Assembly: GCF_036026595.1 (NCBI RefSeq)
Contig: NZ_JARZFX010000013.1
Coordinates: forward strand, 1 to 64,000
Origin: Virgibacillus_P tibetensis
GTDB lineage: Bacteria > Bacillota > Bacilli > Bacillales > Amphibacillaceae
DNA length: 64,000 bases
Direction: 5' to 3'
Every line of letters begins with the position of its first letter. Positions within the stretch are counted from its first letter, which is position 1. Below the pieces are notes generated by a model that saw nothing but the letters and a program-made list of their open reading frames with translations, was not told the origin of the DNA and made no database searches. The translations under genes and the position numbers were made by a program. This document shows, one piece after another, positions 1-8,209 of the stretch.

Positions 1-55
1 TCTTGAAATTTCTTTTTAATTTCAAACAAAAGCGATTCATCACACATCTGAAGAA

Positions 56-853
56 GTGGGCTTTCTCGCTTTAAATTCTGTAAGTTACCGATATAATAAC
101 AATATGGAAGCTCTAAAAAACTTATCTCTAGAAGTACCAATTGGCTCGAAAGTTGCTCTTTTAGGACCTAACGTAGCAGGTAAATCTACCTTATTACATC
201 ATTTAAATGGATTAAAGATTCCAAATGAAGGTTCAGTAAAAATAATAGGAAGCTCCTTAACAAAAAAACTGCTCCCTCCATTCGTCACCAAGTGGGCTTA
301 GTATTTCAGGATCCTGATGATCAAGTATTCTCTGGCACTGTCTGGGAAGATGTTTCGTTTGGTCCACGAAATTTAAATATGTCAGAAGAAGAGACTGAAG
401 GGGTCTGTCGGGCCGCATTAGGAAATGTTGGTATGCTGGAGCAAAGAAATAGAGCACCATATCATTTAAGCTATGGGCAAAATAACGAGTTGCAATTGCA
501 GGTATACTTGCCATGCGCCCCGACATTGTTTTATTGGATGAGCCTATGGCATTCCTGGATCCCGCAGGTCAGGATGAGGTTGCTGGGTTGTTACAAGGTT
601 TGCATTATATCGGGAAAACTATCTGCTATCTATTCAAGATGTTAATTTTGCAGCCTCCTGGGCAGATATGGTTGTCCTGCTAAAAGACGGGGAACTACTT
701 GCAGTGGGAGATACGCGATTATTAGTAAATGAGGCATATATCCGCAAAGCAAACATGCACCTCCCTATTATTTTCAGAACTTTTAAAATGGTACCCGAAC
801 TACTTACGGATTCTTCCAGTAAACGAGCAGGAAGCACATCGATTATTGTTTAA
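56..853 (+). pseudogene. Frameshifted ECF/cobalt-type ABC transporter ATPase (EcfA/CbiO-like)
   Basis: Three consecutive pieces in different frames (56-301, about 292-645, 668-853) together give one energy-coupling-factor ATPase: a Walker A at 160-190, then Q-loop VFQDPDDQVF, a signature region, a Walker B (DIVLLDEP) visible only after a further frame change near 520, and a C-terminal KDGELLAVGD stretch. Beyond the frameshifts, Walker A reads GPNVAGKST instead of GPNGAGKST and the signature reads LSYGQ instead of LSGGQ, so the gene looks long dead. The first piece would start at GTG 56. No transporter partner is visible; any would lie left of the window. Confidence 0.8.
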
Positions 854-932
854 GCACTTTAAAGATAAGCAAAAGTTTGTATATTAGAAATTCAACATTC
901 ACAGCAGTTTAACAATTAATGTTGGTGCTGAA

Positions 933-1430
933 TTAACTATTATCCTGGTTATTATTAGGCTCGTTTGCTTCTTGGTTATTCATAAAATTATTTTCAAAAT
1001 CTTCGGTTTCCTGATCATTGAACTTCACAGATCCATTTTCTGAAAGAAGCTCCTTTAAATTCTCAGCGTCACTTAAAGCCGTTAAGCCAACTAACAATGT
1101 CCCAGACAAATCTTCCACATTCAGATCTTGAATTTTATAGTTAATATTTTCAATAGTAATAGGTTTTATATTTTCAATTTCCTCTTTAATTTCTTTTGTC
1201 TCATTCTCCATTTCAATAAGCTTTTCATACAACTTTTCTATGTGCTCTGTAATGCCTAATGGTGGATAATATGGTTGCTCTACTTGCTTTTTATCACATT
1301 GTTCTTCATATTCTGGACGTGCCAATGGTTGATCCATCTGTTTGTAAGGACTGGGATAAGAAGTATATCCTGGCAAATGGTTTTGTGTATAAGGGTAATG
1401 CTGATAATAATAACGCCACTGCTGATTCAT
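933..1430 (-). CDS. gerPC: Spore germination protein, GerPC-like
   Basis: 165 residues. GerPC is a spore coat/inner-membrane-proximal protein needed for germinants to reach their receptors. The N-terminus is rich in Tyr, Gln and Pro, followed by a predicted coiled coil at about residues 60-88 and then the GerPC core ITIENINYKIQDLNVEDLSG. The tail is acidic and Asn-rich. Its ATG overlaps the stop of the upstream gene by 4 nt (ATGA), so the two are translationally coupled. It is the last gene of a four-gene cluster on this strand. The family call rests on the core motif and the context. Confidence 0.7.
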   Translation of the reverse strand: MNQQWRYYYQHYPYTQNHLPGYTSYPSPYKQMDQPLARPEYEEQCDKKQVEQPYYPPLGITEHIEKLYEKLIEMENETKEIKEEIENIKPITIENINYKIQDLNVEDLSGTLLVGLTALSDAENLKELLSENGSVKFNDQETEDFENNFMNNQEANEPNNNQDNS

Positions 1431-1690
1431 TTTTTCACTCCTTCACAAGTCTTACTTGCCTTTATTTCTGAACCTGGGTAGTTTGCGGGATAAGGTGGAG
1501 GGTAACTGAGGTATGGAGGGATCCTTTCTTCAATTTCTTCGTCTTCTACTTCCCCTTCCTCATAATACGGTTTTGGCAATTGCATAGAGGAAGACCTGTT
1601 GTGCGCAAAAACGATTTTTCCGATGTTCATGGAACCTAATGTACTGATGGAATTAATGTTTATATTTTTAATATTTATGTTCATTCCCAT
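1427..1690 (-). CDS. Spore germination protein, GerPB-like
   Basis: 87 residues. The N-terminal half (ININSISTLGSMNIGK) follows the GerPB/GerPD/GerPE pattern of a short beta-rich module ending in Ile-Gly. The C-terminal half is acidic and then Pro/Tyr-rich (PPYLSYPPPYP), as in GerPB. It overlaps the GerPC-like gene by 4 nt and lies 26 nt after the GerPA/F-like gene, so they are probably one late mother-cell transcript. Which gerP paralogue it corresponds to cannot be settled by eye. Confidence 0.55.
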   Translation of the reverse strand: MGMNINIKNININSISTLGSMNIGKIVFAHNRSSSMQLPKPYYEEGEVEDEEIEERIPPYLSYPPPYPANYPGSEIKASKTCEGVKK

Positions 1691-1716
1691 AGTGTTTCAG
1701 CCTTTCATTTACTCTC

Positions 1717-1941
1717 TTATAGTTGTTTCTGTGCCTGGTCTTTTATGTCTGGATCATTTGCATAATTTGCATTGTTAAATTGCAATGGACTATTAACCGC
1801 ATCACCAGAATGATAATACCCAACGTTCATCTTCACGTTAGCCTGATGAGCTTTATGCAAGACATTACCAAAGTTTATCGATCCATTATTCGATATACTA
1901 TTAATTCGTATTCCAAAGATATTATTAACGTGAGATACCAT
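1717..1941 (-). CDS. Spore germination protein, GerPA/GerPF family
   Basis: 74 residues with the GerPA/GerPF layout: a short N-terminal beta segment (NIFGIRINSISNNGSINFGN), a central region and an Asp-rich tail NDPDIKDQ that matches the conserved D-x-D-x-x-D-Q ending of the family. A good ribosome binding site (AGGAGG) sits 9 nt upstream of the ATG. It is clearly a paralogue of the gene at 2138-2365, sharing most of its length. A sigma-E/K-like -10 element (2033-2041) lies about 90 nt upstream. Confidence 0.7.
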   Translation of the reverse strand: MVSHVNNIFGIRINSISNNGSINFGNVLHKAHQANVKMNVGYYHSGDAVNSPLQFNNANYANDPDIKDQAQKQL

Positions 1942-2032
1942 ATATACTGCCTCCTAAGACGATATATCAGATCAGTTTAGCCTAACTGTTCTCAGAAACA
2001 GTATATACAGTATTAGGCAAATATGTGAGAAA

Positions 2033-2041
2033 TAAAGTATG
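2033..2041 (-). promoter_or_regulatory. Sigma-E/sigma-K-like -10 element
   Basis: The minus strand reads CATACTTTA, matching the mother-cell sigma -10 consensus CATAnnnTA. It sits 92 nt upstream of the gerP-like gene at 1717-1941. No convincing -35 (AC-type) element is at the right spacing, so this is tentative, but the timing fits gerP genes. Confidence 0.35.
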
Positions 2042-2137
2042 GTAAAACTTTGGTTATGACTCGCATCCTAAAATGAAAAAATAGAAATTCATCACTTGAT
2101 ACTAATAATCTCACCAGTGTTTAGTTATATATCAAAA

Positions 2138-2365
2138 TTATACTTGTGCCTGAGGCTGATCAACTACATCTGGGTCATTGGAGAAATTTATATTATTAAA
2201 TTGCAATGGACTGAAATTTGCATCCCCCGGTTGAGTATACCCTGAATTCATCTTTAAATTTGCCTGGTGCCCCTTATGGGCAGCATTTCCAAAGGTTATT
2301 GCAGCATTATTCGAGGCATTGTTTATTCGAATTCCAAAAATATTGTTAATGTGTGTTGATATCAT
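2138..2365 (-). CDS. Spore germination protein, GerPA/GerPF family
   Basis: 75 residues, a paralogue of the neighbour at 1717-1941 (shared NIFGIRIN, H-KAHQAN/H-KGHQAN, SPLQFNN and NDPD--DQ). The reading frame stays open upstream to an ATG at 2440, but the start at 2365 is preferred. It aligns with the paralogue's first residue and has an AAGGTGG site 5 nt upstream. Two tandem GerPA/F-type genes with GerPB- and GerPC-like genes make a reduced variant of the gerPABCDEF operon. GerPD and GerPE are not seen. Confidence 0.7.
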   Translation of the reverse strand: MISTHINNIFGIRINNASNNAAITFGNAAHKGHQANLKMNSGYTQPGDANFSPLQFNNINFSNDPDVVDQPQAQV

Positions 2366-2440
2366 ATGCACCACCTTACTACCTTTAATAAAATTATTAT
2401 ATTCTGTCATGTAACGATGCGTGATAGGGTAAAACTTCAT

Positions 2441-2817
2441 TCATTGGGAGCCCACCTTTTCGTTCTGAATGTAAGTTGAACAGCTTTCAATTGATCCCTA
2501 CTTATCATCCTTGGTTACACCTCACCTGCTTGAATTGTGGTCATTACGAAGTACTAAAGTACAAACGTAAAATACGTGCCCATCCCGCCTTCGCCATAGG
2601 ATAAGGTAATCTTACATGAAATAGATTGCAAGCAGAATGGTGTTCTTCTCATTCAAGGACGTGTCGATTTCAGTGGGCCTGTTAGGTACATGCGGAATAA
2701 TTTATTATCCCCGGAAAATTATCCGCTACTGTCTATACGAAACATGTAAAAGTGCATAGGATATATGTGTGAGAGAAGTTTTTTCTCCAAAAGAATACCT
2801 CAAGGAGGGAACTAATT
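2441..2817. other. Intergenic region with possible gene relic
   Basis: 377 nt between the gerP-like cluster and the yjcZ-type gene. On the plus strand, 2476-2598 can be read as a short open stretch containing a Cys-pair (TCLNCGHYE) resembling half of a zinc ribbon. It has no start codon with a ribosome binding site and ends at a TAG/TAA cluster, so it is at best a relic. The right end carries the yjcZ promoter. Confidence 0.3.
2737..2763 (+). promoter_or_regulatory. Sigma-K-like promoter of the yjcZ-type gene
   Basis: AC at 2737-2738, a 16-nt spacer, then CATAGGATA at 2755-2763, matching the sigma-K pattern AC-N16/17-CATAnnnTA. It lies 55 nt upstream of the sporulation peptide's start codon. 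This is late mother-cell expression, as is typical of YjcZ genes. Confidence 0.55.
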
Positions 2818-2919
2818 ATGAGCTATGCTGCAGGTGGAGGCTTTGCGTTAATTGTTGTGTTGTTCATCCTGTTAATTATCGTTGGAGCATCTTTCTATGG
2901 AGGATACGGCGCATACTAA
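2818..2919 (+). CDS. YjcZ-family sporulation membrane peptide
   Basis: 33-residue peptide: a short Gly-rich head (MSYAAGGGF), one hydrophobic helix (ALIVVLFILLIIVGASF) and a GGYGAY tail. This is the standard architecture of the YjcZ/YczN-type sporulation peptides of Bacillaceae. Ribosome binding site AAGGAGG is 8 nt upstream. A sigma-K-like promoter precedes it and a hairpin terminator follows. Function in the family is unknown beyond sporulation-linked expression. Confidence 0.85.
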   Translation: MSYAAGGGFALIVVLFILLIIVGASFYGGYGAY

Positions 2920-3112
2920 TATGAATATGCAGGAAACAAATGTCCCTCATTGTGAGTGGACATTTGTTGTTTGGGAAAGAAAGATTAGATAAGGTATTTG
3001 GTATGGGACCGACTTTATACAGGTCTCTGATTTCTCCGGTTTTGTCGTGTGAGATTGGAAATATTAAATCATATTCATCGAAACGATCAACGATAAGGTA
3101 TTGTTCTATCAC
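2876..3112 (-). CDS. Doubtful small protein antisense to the yjcZ end
   Basis: A GTG start at 3112 has a well-placed GGAG site (AGGAGA, 8 nt upstream). The first ~45 residues (starting MIEQYLIVDRFDEYDLIF) look protein-like. The rest runs through the yjcZ terminator hairpin and into the antisense strand of the yjcZ-type gene, so the natural C-terminus is probably lost. I read it as a 5' gene fragment that lost its end when the yjcZ unit came to lie there. Family not recognised. Confidence 0.25.
   Translation of the reverse strand: MIEQYLIVDRFDEYDLIFPISHDKTGEIRDLYKVGPIPNTLSNLSFPNNKCPLTMRDICFLHIHISMRRILHRKMLQR
2936..2971 (+). terminator. Terminator of the yjcZ-type gene
   Basis: Inverted repeat AACAAATGTCC / GGACATTTGTT with a 12-nt loop, followed by GTTTGGG. 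It begins 17 nt after the stop codon. Confidence 0.6.
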
Positions 3113-3164
3113 TCTGAGTTTCTCCTAATTATTTGTGAAAAGGCAAGGGGAATAGATTCTTTGC

Positions 3165-3794
3165 TTAATCAATATGGAGTTCCTGTTTTATATTTTCGAT
3201 TCCAAACCGATCTACAAATCTATAAAAATTCTCTCTCTTTTTACCATTTTCTCTATATAGATCTAATATGCGATCCACAAGTTCATATAATTCTTCCGGT
3301 TGGAGATTCGACTTAATCAATTTTCCAGTTCTTGCGTCTCTTCCTTTTGATTTACCGCCAATATATAGTTCAAATGTATCTTTATCCTTCATAACACCTA
3401 TATCATTGATCAATGGTTCGCCGCAACCAATTGGACACCCCGTGTAGGCAGGTTTTAATGTAAAGGGTACTTCCTGACCTGCAATACGACGATTTAATTC
3501 CTTAGCAACAGGCATCCCCTCTTCTTCTTCACCTTTACAGAAATTACAGGTTCTTAAATTCTTTACATATTTCCCCACCTTATAATAATGCAATCCGACC
3601 TCATCAAACATCGTTTTCGCTTCTTCCAATTCGTCTTCTGGAATCTGAACGATGAGTTGCTGTAACGTAGTCAATTCAATCTCGGTATCTTCATCTAAAT
3701 ACTCACTTAATACAGCTAATTGCCTAGGTTTAAGTTTCGCTCCATAACCTATTCCACCGTTAACAGCTAAAGGTATATACTTTTTTTTCTCCAT
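3165..3794 (-). CDS. Short siroheme sulfite/nitrite reductase-like protein
   Basis: 209 residues with one half of the sulfite/nitrite reductase fold: an N-terminal ferredoxin-like half domain (about 1-75) and the siroheme/4Fe-4S cysteine region with TCNFCKG near residue 84 and GCPIGCGEP near 120. The family normally has C-x5-C and C-x3-C pairs; here the first pair is C-x2-C. Full-length enzymes have two such halves (about 500-570 residues), so this is the short stand-alone form common in Firmicutes, whose substrate is not settled. A CsoR/CstR-like operator lies 47 nt upstream of the start, which points to sulfur or metal stress. Confidence 0.7.
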   Translation of the reverse strand: MEKKKYIPLAVNGGIGYGAKLKPRQLAVLSEYLDEDTEIELTTLQQLIVQIPEDELEEAKTMFDEVGLHYYKVGKYVKNLRTCNFCKGEEEEGMPVAKELNRRIAGQEVPFTLKPAYTGCPIGCGEPLINDIGVMKDKDTFELYIGGKSKGRDARTGKLIKSNLQPEELYELVDRILDLYRENGKKRENFYRFVDRFGIENIKQELHID

Positions 3795-3840
3795 TATTCT
3801 TCTAATTCCCCCTTTTCATTATATAATCCATATGTATGGG

Positions 3841-3857
3841 ATACCCCTGTATAGTAT
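3841..3857 (-). promoter_or_regulatory. Candidate CsoR/CstR-type operator
   Basis: The minus strand reads ATACTATACAGGGGTAT, identical at 14 of 17 positions to the CstR/CsoR half-palindrome ATACCCTATAGGGGTAT. It sits in the promoter region of the sulfite reductase-like gene. CstR is a persulfide sensor and CsoR a copper sensor in this phylum. No csoR/cstR gene is in the window. Confidence 0.4.
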
Positions 3858-3953
3858 ACTATCACCTTTTAACTATAATTTTTAGTTTAATCGAATAAAT
3901 AATGGAAATTTATATGTGTACAATAAATCAATAGAACAGGAGGATTTGATTAT

Positions 3954-4013
3954 ATGTCACATGAACAACATCAAGAATTACTACAAACCTTACATGAATG
4001 CATCATGCAATAA
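3954..4013 (+). pseudogene. Truncated four-helix copper-binding protein (YhjQ/DUF326-like) start
   Basis: A strong ribosome binding site (AGGAGGA) and ATG lead into MSHEQHQELLQTLHECIMQ and then a stop. The first 18 residues match the start of the cysteine-rich four-helix-bundle copper storage proteins (YhjQ type), which continue with ACNHC-type motifs. None of those motifs can be found in any frame downstream, so only the translation start survives. An imperfect inverted repeat (GTTGCT...AGCAAC, 4047-4081) follows. Confidence 0.55.
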
Positions 4014-4103
4014 TGTCGCTTAGGAGAATCCATTATAGAAAAAAAGTTGCTCGAGCAGATTATATACCTCATTTAGCAACTACTTTTCATCAAATATGAA
4101 AGT

Positions 4104-4772
4104 TCATTTAGTCCACTTATATCCGATGCCCCAAACAGTTTTAAAATACTCATCGATTGGAAAACCAGCTTGGCGAATTTTGTCCCTCACATTTCTAACA
4201 TGTGAGTCAACAGTTCTCCCTTCTGTTTCAGACTCATAGCCCCAAATTAAGTCAATTAAGTGATCTCTCGAGAAAACACGATTTGGATGTTTCATTAAGT
4301 GTCCAACCATGGCAAACTCTTTTGGTGTTAATTTAATCGGGTAATTTTTATAGGAAAGTTCAAACTGATCTTCATTCCATAACAATCCATTTACTTCGAT
4401 CTGACTGGCTGGTTTTATTCTCCGCAACAGTGCATCCATTCTCGCTACTAATTCCTCTTCATTAAAGGGTTTCGTAATATAATCGTCTGCACCCAGTTTC
4501 AATCCTTTCACGATATCTTCCTTCTGTTCCCGTGCAGTAACCATAATAATTGGCACTTCCGAAAAAAATCTTATTTCCTTACAAAGCTCCCACCCGTTCA
4601 TTTCCGGCATCATTATATCAAGAAGAATGATGTCAAATTCCTCTTCTTTTATATATGATAGTGCCTCTTTAGCCCCCAACGCTTTTTGACACAGATAATG
4701 ATGTGGCTTCAAATACAATGCCAATAAATCCAACATCCGTTTTTCATCATCGATTAATAAAACTTTATTCAT
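4104..4772 (-). CDS. OmpR/PhoB-family response regulator
   Basis: 222 residues. Receiver domain at 1-115 with acidic pocket DD at residues 8-9, phospho-acceptor Asp52 (ILLDIMMPEMNG), Thr of MVTARE and Lys of YITKPF. A C-terminal winged helix spans about 125-222 (VDSHVRNVRDKIR, WGIGYKW). The start used here (4772) has AAAGG 8 nt upstream and overlaps the kinase stop by 8 nt, so kinase and regulator are coupled. Being last in a run with a CcdA-like protein and a BNR lipoprotein, and near copper-type genes, it may respond to envelope redox or metal stress. The signal is unknown. Confidence 0.88.
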   Translation of the reverse strand: MNKVLLIDDEKRMLDLLALYLKPHHYLCQKALGAKEALSYIKEEEFDIILLDIMMPEMNGWELCKEIRFFSEVPIIMVTAREQKEDIVKGLKLGADDYITKPFNEEELVARMDALLRRIKPASQIEVNGLLWNEDQFELSYKNYPIKLTPKEFAMVGHLMKHPNRVFSRDHLIDLIWGYESETEGRTVDSHVRNVRDKIRQAGFPIDEYFKTVWGIGYKWTK

Positions 4773-6153
4773 TGGAATCACCTTTCTGCAGCGTTATGAT
4801 AAAACTACTCCCTTCGCCCAGTTTACTTCTAACCTCAATCGTACCACCATGTGACTCCACGATTTCTTTTGCAATAGTTAATCCCAACCCAGTTCCACCA
4901 CTCAACCTTGATCTGGATTTTTCCACACGGTATAAACGTTCGAATATATAAGGCAGGTCTTCTTCAGGAATCCCTTCTCCTTCATCCGAAATTATAGTTA
5001 TAATCTCACGTTTGTTTTGAGATACTTCTAATAAAATTTGCTTCCCTTGAAAAGTATGTTTTTTTGCATTATCCAATATATTGAATAGAACTTGTTGAAT
5101 TCTTTCAGGGTCAATATGTACAATGATATGGCTTGGACAACGAACGGAAAATGTGATGTTCTTTTCTTCAAGTACAGGTCGGATGCGTTCGGTAATCGCA
5201 TGGATTAGTTTTCCAAACACAACATCCTCTTTATTTATAGTGAACTTATTCTGATCCATTTTTGCCAATTCAAATAAGTTTTTAACCAATACAGCCAATT
5301 GTTCGGTTTCTTCCCGAATAATTTCAATATACTCATTTCTCTCGTTATCCGATATGTCACCTCGGCTAATTATATCCGCATATCCTTTCAAATAGGTTAA
5401 CGGGGTTCGGAGTTCATGCGAGATACTGGCCAAAAATTCATTCCTCTCATTTTTCAATCGCTCCAGGTCATCCGATAACTTCATAATCGAAGCTGCCAAT
5501 TCGCCCAGTTCATCTCTGCGATCGGTATGTAGCTCCACCTTATGTCTACCTTTACTTAGTTGTTCGGTTGCTTCCTTCATCTTAACCAACGGTCTTGTAA
5601 TCAGTCTGGAAAGGATAAAAACTGTAATAATCGTCAGAATGATTGTTACAAATCCTATAAATACAAATTGGTCACTTAAGTGATTGACAATTCTCTTGAT
5701 ATTATTGGTATCGGCGAACATAAATACGTGTCCCTGATGTTCCTCATTTATTGTAATGGGACTATCTGTAGCTATATATTTTTTTTCTGGCCACCGTTCT
5801 TCCAATACTTTACCCTCGTTAGGCATTTGATTATAATCCGTTTGTTCAATAACATCTATCATTTCCTGTTCAATTGGATCCGAATTGACGATTACGTTCC
5901 CTGAGGCATCCGTAATCACGACAGTTAAATCTGATTCGGACTCCATTATAGCAACGTGTTCTAATGTGGATTGATTATAATTTTCCTCCAATATGGCACT
6001 ATGTGTATTGCCTCGAGCCAATAGGTTAGCCATTACTTCTTCAATTCTTTCATTTGCCAGGTTCGTATACAGAACAAAATACAGGAAAGTCTCGATAATT
6101 ATAATAAATACAAAAAACAAAAGTCCAATTTTCAAGGACAGTTTATTTAACAT
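4765..6153 (-). CDS. Membrane sensor histidine kinase
   Basis: 462 residues. TM helix about 7-29, an extracellular sensor region about 30-162, TM2 about 163-183, HAMP linker to about 235, HisKA with SISHELRTPLTY (His246), then the HATPase with SDEGEGIPEEDLPYIF (G1/F box) and GGTGLGLTIAK (G2). The frame is open further upstream, but that stretch overlaps the CcdA-like gene. ATG 6153 has AAAGGGG about 6 nt upstream and lies 14 nt after the upstream stop. Partner of the response regulator at 4104-4772. Sensor region not recognised as PAS or Cache by eye. Confidence 0.9.
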   Translation of the reverse strand: MLNKLSLKIGLLFFVFIIIIETFLYFVLYTNLANERIEEVMANLLARGNTHSAILEENYNQSTLEHVAIMESESDLTVVITDASGNVIVNSDPIEQEMIDVIEQTDYNQMPNEGKVLEERWPEKKYIATDSPITINEEHQGHVFMFADTNNIKRIVNHLSDQFVFIGFVTIILTIITVFILSRLITRPLVKMKEATEQLSKGRHKVELHTDRRDELGELAASIMKLSDDLERLKNERNEFLASISHELRTPLTYLKGYADIISRGDISDNERNEYIEIIREETEQLAVLVKNLFELAKMDQNKFTINKEDVVFGKLIHAITERIRPVLEEKNITFSVRCPSHIIVHIDPERIQQVLFNILDNAKKHTFQGKQILLEVSQNKREIITIISDEGEGIPEEDLPYIFERLYRVEKSRSRLSGGTGLGLTIAKEIVESHGGTIEVRSKLGEGSSFIITLQKGDSNE

Positions 6154-6167
6154 AATTGACCCCTTTA

Positions 6168-6896
6168 TTACCAATAGGTTAGTGTATCCAATGTACCAAT
6201 CAGGAGAAGTAAAGCACCAGCAATTTTTTGGGTTATTGCACCTATTTTTCTGCTTTTCTTTAAGATTGCTCCGCTTGCTCCAAAATACCAAATTAAAAAA
6301 ATGACTACCAGTAACGGAAGTGAGGTTCCTATCCCAAATATAGAAGGTAAAATAAATCCGTTCGATGTTTCCAATACAATTGGCATCAATGTGAGTATAT
6401 ACAACACAAACATCGTCGGACAAAAGGCTAATGTGAAGCTTACACCCATCAAAAAGCTACCTAAGTAGCCATCTTTTAATTTCTTGAAAGGGATTTCAAA
6501 AAACATCCAGGTTTTCTTCAAATGAAATAGTCCCATCATATATAGACCTATAAGGATAAGTACTGGTCCTATTGCTTTTCTTAAGACAGGGAACATTTGT
6601 GTTAATGTACTATATACCTCTTGCCCTAGCAGCCAAATAATTATCCCAATCATAGAGAACACAACTATCTTACCTAAAATAAACAAAAAAACATGTAACC
6701 ATGGAACCTTATCTACTAAAGATTTATTCCCATAAATGGTGATTGCACTTACATTACTGGTTAGTTGGCAGGGTGCAACGGCTCCGATCACTCCCAGGAA
6801 GAATGCAAACAGGAAGGGAAGATGTTCAAAGCCATATGCAATTTGATGAAGTTGTCCACTTAGTGTACTACTGATTTGATTGAATAGATCAAACAT
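6168..6896 (-). CDS. CcdA/DsbD-type thiol-electron transport membrane protein
   Basis: 242 residues, six predicted TM helices. The two conserved family cysteines are present: APCQLTSN near residue 42 in the first helix and AFCPTMF near 158. CcdA proteins pass electrons from cytoplasmic thioredoxin to extracytoplasmic thiol proteins, for example in cytochrome c or copper-protein assembly. Members of this shorter subgroup are often next to metal-handling genes. It lies between the BNR lipoprotein (30 nt) and the histidine kinase (14 nt), so is likely co-transcribed with them. A generic LysE/TauE-type exporter is a less likely reading because of the cysteines. Confidence 0.75.
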   Translation of the reverse strand: MFDLFNQISSTLSGQLHQIAYGFEHLPFLFAFFLGVIGAVAPCQLTSNVSAITIYGNKSLVDKVPWLHVFLFILGKIVVFSMIGIIIWLLGQEVYSTLTQMFPVLRKAIGPVLILIGLYMMGLFHLKKTWMFFEIPFKKLKDGYLGSFLMGVSFTLAFCPTMFVLYILTLMPIVLETSNGFILPSIFGIGTSLPLLVVIFLIWYFGASGAILKKSRKIGAITQKIAGALLLLIGTLDTLTYW

Positions 6897-6925
6897 ATTT
6901 AGTTCAACTCACTATCTCTTATCAC

Positions 6926-7837
6926 TTATTTCACTTGACCATTCTCAAGGACCTGTACCCATGATTCCGTACCATCCTCTGATAAATAAGCGTGTCCTTT
7001 TGTGGTATAAATGGCTAATTGGTTGTTATCCTGAGGATTTTGTGCAATATAGACAATAACATCCTCTCCCAATTTCGGTATATCTATTGTTTCTTCTTCT
7101 CTATTTTCAATTTTCCTTTTTACAAGTTTTTGACTGGAACCATAACTTGCATAATAGAAATTATCATCATTAAAAAATACAGCTGTTCCAACATCATTTC
7201 CATCCGTTACAATTTGAAAATTGTCCCCTCCATCTTCAGATAAATAGATTCCAGTCGAAGCGGCAGCAGCAACAAAATTAGAGTTGGATGGATGAATAGC
7301 TAACGATAGAATTTCACCTTCAAGACCATTTGCATTTACATTTTCCCATGAATCGCCCTCATCTGAACTTCTGTAAAATCCCTGTTCTAATTCGGAGTTT
7401 TTTGCAGGATTCATCAGAAAAATATCGTGGCTGTTATATCCTACTGCCATGGCATGAAAGTCGGTTTCACCCTCAAACTTCAGATGTTCCAGTGTCCTGC
7501 CTCCATCGAAGCTTTGCTGAATACCGATTGGATTCGGCAAATCGGAATCCTCTCCCGGATGTCCTGATGTGTAAAATCCCTCGTCTACTGCATTAAAGCC
7601 CATATAATCATTAAAATTTTTAGTTGTTTCATACCAAACACCATCACGGTGTATTTTCAAGCCGGTGTGAGTAGCAAAATACAATCCATTGTCATTACCA
7701 GCATAGCCCATGCCATGAACATGTTCTATACTATCATCAAAAATGACTTCAAAATCTTCTTCCTGATTATTACTACAGCCTGCTATAAGTATAACTACGA
7801 TAATTGTTACAGTAATTATTGTCTTCCTCAGCATCAT
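6926..7837 (-). CDS. BNR/sortilin-like repeat lipoprotein (F510_1955 family)
   Basis: 303 residues. Lipoprotein signal with lipobox LIAGC at about residues 17-21. The mature part is a seven-bladed propeller of glycosidase-type BNR repeats with Asp-box motifs (SSDEGDSWENV, SEDGGDNFQIV, SEDGTESWVQV), and an N-terminal VHGMGYAG motif. Named a glycosylhydrolase in databases, but the Asp-box propeller is more probably a binding scaffold; no catalytic residues can be pointed to. Good ribosome binding site (GGAGGA, 6-8 nt). It precedes the CcdA-like gene, suggesting an extracytoplasmic partner. Confidence 0.75.
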   Translation of the reverse strand: MMLRKTIITVTIIVVILIAGCSNNQEEDFEVIFDDSIEHVHGMGYAGNDNGLYFATHTGLKIHRDGVWYETTKNFNDYMGFNAVDEGFYTSGHPGEDSDLPNPIGIQQSFDGGRTLEHLKFEGETDFHAMAVGYNSHDIFLMNPAKNSELEQGFYRSSDEGDSWENVNANGLEGEILSLAIHPSNSNFVAAAASTGIYLSEDGGDNFQIVTDGNDVGTAVFFNDDNFYYASYGSSQKLVKRKIENREEETIDIPKLGEDVIVYIAQNPQDNNQLAIYTTKGHAYLSEDGTESWVQVLENGQVK

Positions 7838-7952
7838 TCACGAATCCTCCAAATCTTCAGTTCATACCATTTTCAGAAGGTATGTTTAACTTTAAAATAT
7901 TCTATAATAAAAGTGTCCAGTTTTTGTGCAGATAGTATTTACCACGATAAAT

Positions 7953-8159
7953 TTAATCCTTTAGATGCGATTTTAAACGTTCAAATTCCTCATTGTCTAT
8001 CTCCCCCCTTGCAAATCTCTCTCTTAAGATCCTTTTGGAGCGATTTCCTCCATGAATAAAGTTTCTAATTAGAAAATAACCCAGAATCATTAACCCCAGC
8101 CATAATATTAACATACAAATCATTGGCCAAATTGAACCATAAGCGAACATAGAATTCAT
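7953..8159 (-). CDS. Small SHOCT-domain membrane protein
   Basis: 68 residues: one TM helix at about 10-34 (PMICMLILWLGLMILGYFLI) and a C-terminal SHOCT motif at about 43-67 (ILRERFARGEIDNEEFERLK). SHOCT modules are short oligomerisation elements often attached to membrane anchors. Start supported by AGGAGGTG 7 nt upstream. It heads the minus-strand run and faces the YdhK lipoprotein gene across a shared promoter region. Confidence 0.85.
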   Translation of the reverse strand: MNSMFAYGSIWPMICMLILWLGLMILGYFLIRNFIHGGNRSKRILRERFARGEIDNEEFERLKSHLKD

Positions 8160-8209
8160 TTTGTCACCTCCTATTCCAATAAGTATATAGAAAAATAATC
8201 AAGAAAGTT

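Noticed and set aside
7649..8059. 136-codon plus-strand frame across the BNR gene start and intergenic region
   Set aside because: No ribosome site, low-complexity composition, antisense to two supported genes.
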